A DNA stretch of 6,128 nucleotides from an uncultured bacterium (GTDB taxonomy: Bacteria > Patescibacteria > JAEDAM01 > Absconditabacterales > Absconditicoccaceae), in the NCBI GenBank assembly GCA_937950065.1, contig CALFEN010000069.1, forward strand, positions 1 to 6,128, given 5' to 3'. The first letter of the stretch is position 1. Every line of letters starts with the position of its first letter. The notes beneath the pieces were generated by a model that searched no databases, was not told where the DNA came from, and saw only the letters and a list, made by a program, of their open reading frames with translations. Below are positions 1 to 6,128 of the stretch, in pieces. A program made the position numbers and the translations under genes.

Positions 1-26
1 AGTTCAGACGTGTGCTCTTCCGATCT
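1..26 (-). other. Illumina TruSeq adapter (artefact)
   Basis: These 26 bases are the exact reverse complement of the start of the TruSeq indexed adapter (AGATCGGAAGAGCACACG and onward). They are sequencing-library DNA, not genome. Gene A runs straight into them and would appear to stop at a TAG (25-27) made from one insert base plus adapter bases. The left end of the contig is therefore untrimmed adapter read-through, and annotation should begin at position 27. Confidence 0.98.
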
Positions 27-1290
27 ATTCTATAATTTTTGGAACTAATACTTCGTATTCTTCTTTAGTATATTGTTTATTTAAAATACAATATTGCTTA
101 TGTTTTAATCAAACACAGCCAAATAAATCTGACGAATTAAAACAATCCTTACAATAATAGGAATCTTTACAACTATTTGAATTAATAAAAAATCAACATT
201 TATAATTTTTGTGCGCCATCATAGACTCATATAGATATTCTGAAAAATCTCAAGCCTCCATTCCATCAACTATATATTTGCTAAACCATCAAGATTCATA
301 GGCATACTTACAATTTTCACTACTCAACATCAAAAAACACAAATAACATTTATTACAGTTTATCAGGTCATCTCATATACAATCTTGTGAATTATATAAC
401 CGGTATTGTTTTACTATCCTATTTGAGAGGAAATCTTTTATTTCTTTGAGAAATCCAGGGGTATTAACTTTTTGAGTGATATCTTTTGTAAATTCTTCAA
501 AATATTCTTTTGACACCTCTTGATTAAAGATATAATACTGCTTATTTTTGAGATTTGTACATCAGACACAGTTTTTACAATTTGTGCAGTCATAGCAATA
601 TCGACAATTTTCACAAAAATCAGAGTTATATGAAAAAAATACTTTGGTACAATGTTTTAATTTTTGAGACTGATAGACTTCCACACAATCATCATTGTTT
701 TCAGTACAGTCTACATTATTATATCAAAGTCATTCAGAGGAAGAACATCATTTACAGTATAAAGCGTTTTCCTGGAGATAACAGTTTATACTTAAGTATG
801 AATTCTTACATTGGTTCCCATAATTACAGTAATGGCAATTTTCCATTTCCAGTCAAGAATACAATCCAATACATGGCACATCTTTTATCAATTCATCTAT
901 TTGTTTCCAAAAAGTTTTGGTAAAATCAAAGTCCCTGCCATAATCCAAAGGATTTCGTTTATCGCTTCGCCATTCTTTTTGATCATATACTTTGTAATCA
1001 CTATCACGAGAATATACAGATATCATGTCTTTTCAACTTAAATCGCATTTGCGTTTATAAAGCTTTCTTTCATTTCTTCGTGCTAGTCTCCTCTGCTGTC
1101 TACAGTCCGGACACAACGTTGGTGCAGGAATTTCATATTTTGTACCATTGAAGACGGGTGAAATTTTGGAATAAAATTCCAAATCTTTATCTGTGATAGC
1201 AAACTCCTGTCCGCAATCTGGACAAGTCTTTCGCGTTAGTATCTTTTCCCCTGTTTGAGTAAAGATAAATTCGTAAACCTGTCTTTCCAT
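27..1290 (-). CDS. Cys-rich zinc-ribbon paralogue A (3' end missing)
   Basis: Partial gene of unknown function, 421 codons from the ATG at 1288-1290 to the adapter junction. It is open only if TGA is sense; eleven in-frame TGA codons sit at Gly positions (for example 1033-1035, 853-855, 730-732, 109-111). The N-terminal zinc ribbon has CPDC at 23-26 and CPDC at 60-63, followed by Cys82. Residues 140-244 form a dense Cys block with 3-, 9- and 12-residue spacing that ends in a VGC motif followed by NLKNKQYYIFN. A second block (about 304-392) ends in FGCVGLKHKQYC at 390-401. The end of A is equivalent to residue 421 of B, so about 160 residues should be missing. CGA codons at 71, 108 and 112 sit where Trp is expected, giving LAWRNERK and EWWSDKWNPLDYGRD. 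There is no signal peptide or membrane segment, so it is probably a cytoplasmic metal-binding protein. No Shine-Dalgarno sequence precedes the ATG. Confidence 0.92.
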
Positions 1291-1370
1291 AGTATATAAT
1301 ATTTTATTAATAAAAAATTTTTTTATTATTAGGATTGAAATTTCACCATTTATTTTTAGTTTACATTTAT
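1291..1370 (-). promoter_or_regulatory. Spacer B/A with possible start-proximal promoter for A
   Basis: This 80-bp, very AT-rich gap lies between the stop of B and the ATG of A. On the minus strand TATTAT (1296-1301) ends five bases before the ATG, which would put the transcript start at or beside the start codon. No good -35 box or ribosome binding site is visible. An all-A/T odd palindrome lies at 1308-1328 (ten-base arms around one base); it could be a weak terminator for B but may be chance in such DNA. The bases just after the B stop resemble those after the C stop, so the duplicated unit includes some 3' flank. Confidence 0.3.
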
Positions 1371-1930
1371 TTAGTAAACCTGCTTATTGTAACATTCTTC
1401 ACAGTAAACCTTAAACTCACTGTCCGCAGGGTAAACACTGACTATCTGCTTACCGCAGTTATTACACGTTCTCAAGTAAAGATTTCTCGGAGCTCTCTGA
1501 CTCAATCTTTCTAGATGCCTAACGTCAGGATGCTTACGTGGAAGCGGCAAATTATGTTTGCGGTAAAAATCAAGTTCTGGTTTGATTATTCTAAATGGTT
1601 TTCATGATACTTCGCAGATTACAGCTTTTTTCAAAATATCGTCTTTTACATCACTGATATTATCAGGTAAATCCTGTGCACGAACCAACTCAATTCATTC
1701 AGGCACATTTATTGGATATTCTTTATCCATTCGCTTGTATCATTTGTCAATAACCTGATCTTTTGATAATGGAAAAATATCTTCAGCCACTGTTTCATTA
1801 TATCCAAATGGGGAATATTTTATAGGAAAAAATTCTCATCGTTCTCATGTCCTTTGCATATGCTCTATAATTTTTGGAACTAATGCTTCGTATTCTTCTT
1901 TAGTGTATTGTTTGTTTAGGATACAATATT
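1371..1930 (-). repeat. 3'-module direct repeat, B copy
   Basis: The last roughly 560 bp of B match the last roughly 560 bp of C (3276-3835, offset 1905). Two runs of more than 50 identical bases are visible by eye, for example 1471-1523 against 3376-3428. The part coding for TKEEYE-LVPKIIE also matches the left end of A (27 to about 97). Such identity at synonymous sites contrasts with the diverged cores upstream and indicates recent duplication or gene conversion. Confidence 0.9.
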
Positions 1931-3125
1931 GTTTGTTTTTTAATCAGACACAGCCAAATAAATCACTACACTTGGAGATAAAACAGCAATAAATTATATT
2001 ATTTGGATTTGACCATGTACAAACACCAAACAATGCCTTATAGGCATTTGTTCAAACTGCTATTCATTCATAAACCAGATTACAATTATCTCCCCATGAT
2101 TCAAAATCATATGAATCATTTGTAGAATGCAATTTAGCAGAATATTTGCAATTCTGTAAATTAAAAGAATCAAAACAAACTATAGAATTCTTTGAATTAT
2201 CCAAATTATTTCAAAAACTATTCTCCACATTATTCATTATTAGATTTCTACGAGGAGTGCTATTTTGTAAATCTCTGACTTTTTCTTTTATTTCATCAAT
2301 TTCTCAAAGTTTTATCTTTAATAAATATTTTTCTATTATTTTAAAATATTCTTCTTTAGTATACTCTTCGTTGTATATATAATACTGCTTATTATCTAGA
2401 CCAACACAACCAAAACAATTCAAGCAATTATTACAATTGTATAAAAAATAAGAATCCCTACAGTCTGTACAACTATTCCCAAAAAATAAATTATAAGATC
2501 TCATACAATCAGTACATTCATAACAATTTTCACTATGTATAGTATAGCTACAATCTACACAGTCATTCCCAAAGCTGACTTTCAAAGAATGCATACATCT
2601 TTCATTATTCATACTATCAAAAACAAGATAACAATCTTTTAGATTTGAGGTGTAATTATTGTAAATACTATTTTCACTTCTAGACCCATAAAAAATAGCG
2701 TTTTTGGGAACTTGCAATAATAATTCATTGAATTGCTCAAAAAATGGACGAGAAAAATCAATATCCCTACCATATTCCATAGGATCCCATTTTTCGTAAG
2801 TTCCCCATTCATCAAAAGAATACACTTTATCTTTTTTGTCTTCAGAATAAATACTTATTATATCTTTTCCGGTGAGATCACATTTACGTTTATAAAGTTT
2901 TCTTTCATTCCTTCGTGTTAGTCTTCTCTGCAACCTGCAGTCCGGACACAACGTTGGTGCAGGAATTTCGTATTTTGTGCCGTTGAATACGGGCGAAATT
3001 TTGGAATAAAATTCCATATCTTTATCTGTGATTGCAAATTCCTGTCCGCAGTTTGGACAATTTTTTCGTTCTACTATTTTTTCCCCTGTTTGGGAAGCGA
3101 TAAATTCATAAACTTTTTTATCCAT
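1371..3125 (-). CDS. Cys-rich zinc-ribbon paralogue B (complete)
   Basis: Complete gene of unknown function, 584 codons plus TAA when TGA is read as Gly. Residues 1-273 contain no TGA; the first is codon 274 (2304-2306), and about ten occur from there on. Domains in order: zinc ribbon CPNC 23-26 with CPDC 60-63; conserved EYGRD near 117-121; Cys block 165-240, where all thirteen Cys lie in one phase of three; FGCVGLDNKQYY at 238-249; charged linker about 255-290; second block about 291-392 ending FGCVGLKNKQYC; GEWGE (Trp from CGA) and SPFGYNETVA about 438-447; C-terminal module 503-584 with a CNNC (554-557) and CEEC (575-578) ribbon, ending YNKQVY. There are about 33 Cys in total. No secretion signal is seen, so the Cys more likely bind metal than form disulfides. 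Similarly built proteins are, from memory, common in Patescibacteria without a known role. A DNA, RNA or protein partner cannot be told from sequence. Confidence 0.95.
2871..3125 (-). repeat. 5'-module direct repeat, B copy (others 1036-1290, 4761-5015)
   Basis: The first 85 codons, encoding the N-terminal zinc ribbon, are closely similar at DNA level in A (1036-1290), B (2871-3125) and C (4761-5015). The shared stretches around ITDKD-EFYSKISPVF and APTLCPDCR are the clearest. All three copies have the same CGA codons at positions 20 and 71. Similarity falls off sharply beyond about codon 130. Confidence 0.88.
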
Positions 3126-3170
3126 TTTTTTATTTCTAAAATAAATTTCTTATTTTGCATTGTCATGACA
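3126..3170 (-). promoter_or_regulatory. Possible promoter of B with palindrome over the -35
   Basis: On the minus strand ATGACA (3161-3166), a 17-base spacer and TATTTT (3138-3143) give a moderate sigma-70-like match and a leader of only a few bases before the ATG at 3125. The -35 lies inside the perfect 10-bp palindrome TGTCATGACA (3161-3170), which could be a small operator. No ribosome binding site is seen. The DNA is AT-rich, so the -10 match is weak evidence. Confidence 0.28.
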
Positions 3171-3196
3171 CAAAATGTTAGACATCGCCTTGTGAC

Positions 3197-3229
3197 CTAA
3201 TAAATTTCTTTATTATAATATTCTTCACA
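3197..3229 (-). pseudogene. Relic of a paralogue 3' end
   Basis: Read on the minus strand, these 11 codons give CEEYYNKEIY followed by TAG, clearly related to the ends of B and C (CEECYNKQVY, then TAA). Upstream of it in the same frame the similarity is lost within a few codons and a TAA follows, so nothing translatable remains. It looks like the leftover tail of a further array member, deleted or overwritten, between C and B. The second Cys of the CEEC pair has become Tyr. Confidence 0.6.
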
Positions 3230-3230
3230 G

Positions 3231-3257
3231 GTCGCAATGCGACTTACACATTGTGTA
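3231..3257. repeat. Two adjacent 13-bp perfect odd palindromes
   Basis: GTCGCAATGCGAC (3231-3243) and TACACATTGTGTA (3245-3257) are each a six-base arm, one centre base and its exact inverse, separated by one base. They begin 19 bp beyond the stop of C and directly abut the 3'-end relic. No T-run follows on either strand, so they do not look like an intrinsic terminator. They could mark a recombination scar, a protein site or an mRNA 3'-end structure. Confidence 0.55.
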
Positions 3258-3275
3258 TTTTTATTTTACAATCAT

Positions 3276-3835
3276 TTAGTAAACCTGCTTGTTGTAACAC
3301 TCTTCACAGTAAACCTTAAACTCACTATCTGCAGGGTAAACACTGATTACCTGCTTACCGCAATTATCACAGGTTCTCAAGTAAAGATTTCTCGGAGCTC
3401 TCTGACTCAATCTTTCTAGATGCCTGACGTCAGGATGCTTACGTGGAAGCGGCAAATTATGCTTACGGTAAAAATCAAGTTCTGGTTTGATTATTCTAAA
3501 TGGCTTTCATGATACTTCGCAGATTACAGCTTTTTTCAAAATATCGTCTTTTACATCACTAATATCATCAGGTAAATTCTGTCATTTTATTAGTTCTATT
3601 CAGGCTGGAACATTTATCGGATATTCTTTATCCATTCGTTTATATCATTTAGCAATAGCTTCATCTCTGGACAATGGAAAATAATCACTTGCCACTGTTT
3701 CATTATATCCAAATGGGGAATATTTTATAGGGAAATATTCTCATCGCTCTCATGTCCTTTGCATATGCTCTATGATTTTCGGAACTAATACTTCGTATTC
3801 TTCTTTGGTATATTGTTTATTTAATATATAATATT
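3276..3835 (-). repeat. 3'-module direct repeat, C copy
   Basis: Partner of the repeat at 1371-1930. It covers the second NKQYY motif, the SPFGYNETVA linker and the whole C-terminal module. Differences from the B copy are scattered, mostly single bases, with no frame change. Confidence 0.9.
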
Positions 3836-5015
3836 GTTCGTTGTTGTGCAGACCTATACATCCAAAACAATTCTTAGATCAATATCTGCAATTTATACAA
3901 TATAAAAGATTTGCTATGTTATCAAGATTATTTAAACCAAACAAGACCCCATAAGCGGTATTTCAGACACTTATGCATTCATAAATTTTTTCAGATAAAC
4001 TTCACCATATACAATAATCCATGCTTTCTTTGGTTCAATTTATTCCGTAGCAGTATTTCAGATTTTCGCATCATACTATATCAAAACTATGAAATATATT
4101 ATTACTTTCTACAATATTATTTCCAAAAACATTGTTTGATCAAATATTATTTACATTATTTACTGGGAACTCTTTTATAAATTGATTATATTTTTCTACA
4201 AGAGATTCTTTATCTTCTAAAAGTTCCTTAATCTTTATCTCATATTCCTGTTTATTATACTGTTTATTAAATATGCAATATTGTTTATTATTTAGTCAGA
4301 CACAAGCAAGACAATCTCTGCAACCCTCGCAATTGTATAAATATTGAGAAGTTGAACAATTAGATGATTTAAAAGAATATTTCAAATCATAACACATAAA
4401 ACATTCTGTGCATTGATAGCAGTGTTCTGAACTAGTTAGCCTCAAATTATCCACACTGTCTTTTACAGTCCATATATTATTTCAGTAATAGCAATTTTCA
4501 CTAAAAGCAGCTTCAAATATAAGATAACAATCTTTCAAATTCCCAGTCTGGTTTGTATAATCACTGTTTTCATTTGAAGAAGATTGGGTGGCTGGATAAG
4601 GCACTTTTTTTAATAATTCATCAAACTGTTCAAAAAAAGTCTTATTAAAATCAAAGTCCCTGCCATAATCTTTTGCACTCCATTTATCTGTAATTCGCTG
4701 TGATTCTTCGTATACTGTATAATCTTTATCCTCTGAAAATGTAGAGATAATAGGTTTCCCTGTTAAATCACATTTTCTGCGATAGAGATTTCTTTCTATC
4801 CTTCGTGCTAGTCTTCTCTGCTGTCTGCAGTCCGGACACAGCGTTGGTGCAGAGATTTCGTATTTTGTGCCGTGGAACACAGGAGATATTTTGGAATAAA
4901 ATTCCAAATCCTTGTCTGTGATAGCAAATTCTTGTCAGCAATCTGGACAAGTCTTTCGCATTACTATCTTTTCCCCTGTTTGGGAGGCAATAAATTCGTA
5001 AACTTTTTTATCCAT
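3276..5015 (-). CDS. Cys-rich zinc-ribbon paralogue C (complete)
   Basis: Complete gene of unknown function, 579 codons plus TAA, with about fifteen in-frame TGA (Gly) codons. The true start is the ATG at 5013-5015, matching MDKKVYEFIASQTGEK of B; a TGA at 4935-4937 inside CPDCGQEF hides this start under the standard code. Domains: zinc ribbon (Cys 23, 26, 60, 63); DYGRD near 117; Cys block 163-238, eleven Cys all in one phase of three; ACVGLNNKQYC; Lys/Glu-rich linker; an Asn- and Cys-bearing second block with FGCIGLHNNEQYY near 384-396; GEWGE and SPFGYNETVA; C-terminal module from about 498 with CDNC (549-552) and CEEC (570-573). There are about 29 Cys and no signal peptide. CGA at codons 71, 107, 424 and 460 sits at probable Trp positions. 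It is divergent from pnp across a 147-bp spacer. Metal binding is inferred; the biological role is unknown. Confidence 0.95.
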
Positions 5016-5074
5016 TTTTACAATATTTTTAAAAACTTTCGTATCTATTTTAAACAAAAGAAATATAAAATCAA
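5016..5074 (-). promoter_or_regulatory. Possible promoter of C
   Basis: On the minus strand TTGATT (5069-5074), a 16-base spacer and TAAAAT (5047-5052) form a fair sigma-70-like pair, giving a leader of about 25 bases. Closer to the gene, AAAATATTGT ends a few bases before the ATG and resembles AAAATATTAT in front of A, so a start-proximal promoter shared by the paralogues is an alternative. No Shine-Dalgarno sequence is present. Confidence 0.3.
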
Positions 5075-5141
5075 TAATATCTTGATTTTAATTAAAAAAA
5101 AACTATAAATTTAAATATATAATTTAAAAAAATTATGTTTT

Positions 5142-5162
5142 TATAATTGACAAATATGTTTT
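5142..5162 (+). promoter_or_regulatory. Possible -10 box of pnp, very short leader
   Basis: A perfect TATAAT (5142-5147) lies 15 bases before the pnp ATG at 5163. With normal spacing, transcription would start near 5154, leaving a leader of about nine bases and no room for a Shine-Dalgarno sequence, and none is seen. The -35 region is only A/T. The TTGACA at 5147-5152 is too close to the gene to act as a -35 for this start. Confidence 0.33.
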
Positions 5163-6081
5163 ATGATACAAAAATTGCAAACCAACGAAAAAACTTTTTC
5201 TAACGACTGGAATTGAAAAGAATTAGGTTTTAAATCAGGACTTCTTGCAGCACAGTCAGACTGATCTGTAGTAATAAATTTATGAGAAACCACTCTCCTT
5301 ATAACTGCTGTATTCAACAAAAATCCTGATCCGGAAAAAGATTTTATGCCGCTGACAATAGATTTCAGAGACAGCTTTTATGCTGGAGGCAAGATATGAT
5401 GAGTAGTCTATACCAGAAGAGAATGAAGACCTTCAGAAAGTTCTATCCTGATATCCAGAATGACTGACAGACCTATTAGACCTATGTTTCCAGAATGAAT
5501 GATAAATGACGTAATCATAACTATCACTCCACTATCCGTAGACAAAGAAATCAACCCTTGAGTAATAAGCATTATCGGTACATCACTTGCTATCATGCTT
5601 GCTGGTATAGAATTTGAATGACCTGTATGAGCTGTCAGAGTATGATACAAAGACTGAAATTTTGTAGTAAATCCTACTTACCAGCAGATAGATGAATGAA
5701 CGCTGGATTTATTGATAGCAGGTTCTCACGATACTATCACTATGGTAGAATGCGGTGCCCAGGAAGTAGGTGAGGAAATTTTAATGCAAGCGTTTGAGAT
5801 CGCTCAAAATGAAATAAAAAAAATCTGCGACTGGCAAAATGAATTTTTGAAACAATTTGAAATAGAGAAGAAAGAAATCAAAACAAACAAACCTGATACA
5901 GAAACAAAGGCTTTCATCAAACAATTTTTTACAAAAGACAAAATTGATAATATTTATCCTTGCGGTAAAAAAACTTTTGATATTTTCTATAATGAAATGA
6001 TGACAGAAGTTTTGGAGCAAGCAAAAGACAAGATAGAAGATGCAACTTTAGAAAATTTTACTACTGCAAAAATAAAAATAT
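5163..6081 (+). CDS. pnp: Polynucleotide phosphorylase, N-terminal part
   Basis: Polyribonucleotide nucleotidyltransferase degrades RNA 3' to 5' with phosphate, releasing nucleoside diphosphates, in the cytoplasm. About 306 codons are present of a usual length near 700. Residues about 10-215 are the first RNase PH-like domain, with the family signatures MPLTIDFRDSFYAGGKI, REGRPSE (86-92) and RPIRPMFPEG (103-112). About 225-306 is the all-helical linker domain, with MVECGAQEVGEEIL. The second RNase PH domain (the catalytic one), KH and S1 lie beyond the contig. Thirteen in-frame TGA codons occur between 5214 and 5699, including the invariant Gly of REGRPSE (5424-5426), so TGA must be Gly. ATG 5163 is the only in-frame ATG after the upstream TAA at 5112-5114. 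The apparent TAG at 6081-6083 is made by adapter and is not a real stop. Expression is probably from the divergent spacer. Confidence 0.97.
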
Positions 6082-6128
6082 AGATCGGAAGAGCACACGT
6101 CTGAACTCCAGTCACTAGCTTATCTCGT
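6082..6128 (+). other. Illumina TruSeq indexed adapter (artefact)
   Basis: The 47 bases match the TruSeq indexed adapter: 34 constant bases starting AGATCGGAAGAGC, a six-base index TAGCTT at 6116-6121, then ATCTCGT, the start of the constant region after the index. This is library DNA. Its first bases create the false TAG that seems to end pnp. Confidence 0.98.

Noticed and set aside
555..1041. Plus-strand ORFs at 555-923 and 811-1041, and similar ones at 2146-2382, 2733-2921, 3237-3419, 3487-3684, 3911-4180 and 4872-5108
   Set aside because: They are antisense shadows of A, B and C. Their products resemble no family, and the minus strand carries continuous paralogous reading frames with conserved motifs.
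2406..2633. CRISPR-like or tandem DNA repeat in the Cys block
   Set aside because: The periodicity is in the protein (Cys spacing). The DNA has no identical repeats with spacers.
2304..3125. Gene B as a complete 273-residue protein
   Set aside because: The stop at 2304-2306 is TGA. The same frame continues to a TAA at 1371-1373 with full paralogue similarity to C.
3231..3257. Rho-independent terminator for gene C
   Set aside because: The hairpins have no T-run after them on the minus strand and have only one to three loop bases.
27..5015. The array read as three decayed pseudogenes broken by stop codons
   Set aside because: Every internal stop is TGA; no TAA or TAG interrupts B or C over 580 codons, there is no frameshift, and TGA falls at Gly positions. 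Recoding explains it; decay does not.
5408..5650. Minus-strand ORF opposite pnp, and another at 5781-6020
   Set aside because: Both are shadows of pnp, whose plus-strand translation matches the family signatures throughout.
5163..6081. UGA read as tryptophan, as in Mycoplasma
   Set aside because: TGA occupies invariant glycines of pnp such as REGRPSE and PEG, and tryptophan is written TGG.
5700..6081. Absence of TGA in the last third of the pnp fragment as a sign of a chimera or a code change
   Set aside because: This part has only about four glycines, so the lack of TGA is unremarkable, and the family match continues across the boundary.

Overview
The window looks like a short contig from an uncultivated Patescibacteria (CPR) bacterium that reads UGA as glycine (translation table 25; Absconditabacteria/SR1 or Gracilibacteria). 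Every real gene is full of in-frame TGA at glycine positions, including invariant glycines of polynucleotide phosphorylase. Under the standard code the genes break into the short ORFs a default gene caller would report. CGA codons also fall where tryptophan is expected (about ten cases). This points to a second reassignment, CGA to Trp, and favours Absconditabacteria. No tRNA, rRNA, CRISPR array or insertion sequence is visible.

Layout. Positions 1-26 and 6082-6128 are Illumina TruSeq adapter, so biological sequence is 27-6081 and both terminal genes are cut artificially. Three head-to-tail minus-strand paralogues fill 27-5015: A (27-1290, 3' end missing), B (1371-3125, complete, 584 aa) and C (3276-5015, complete, 579 aa). 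A divergent, AT-rich 147-bp spacer leads to the 5' part of pnp on the plus strand (5163-6081).

The three paralogues are large, cytoplasmic-looking, cysteine-rich proteins of unknown function. Each has an N-terminal zinc-ribbon module, a first cysteine block with strict 3- and 12-residue spacing that ends in a GCVGL-NKQYY motif, a linker, and a second block ending in the same motif. B and C then show a GEWGE...SPFGYNETVA linker and a C-terminal module that resembles the N-terminal one but keeps its Cys pairs in the opposite half. At the DNA level the gene ends are nearly identical between paralogues while the cores are strongly diverged. This suggests an amplified array whose ends are homogenised and whose cores diversify. 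A short relic of another copy's 3' end lies between B and C.

pnp encodes the RNA-degrading phosphorylase and shares the divergent spacer with C. Nothing in the sequence ties its function to the Cys-rich array.
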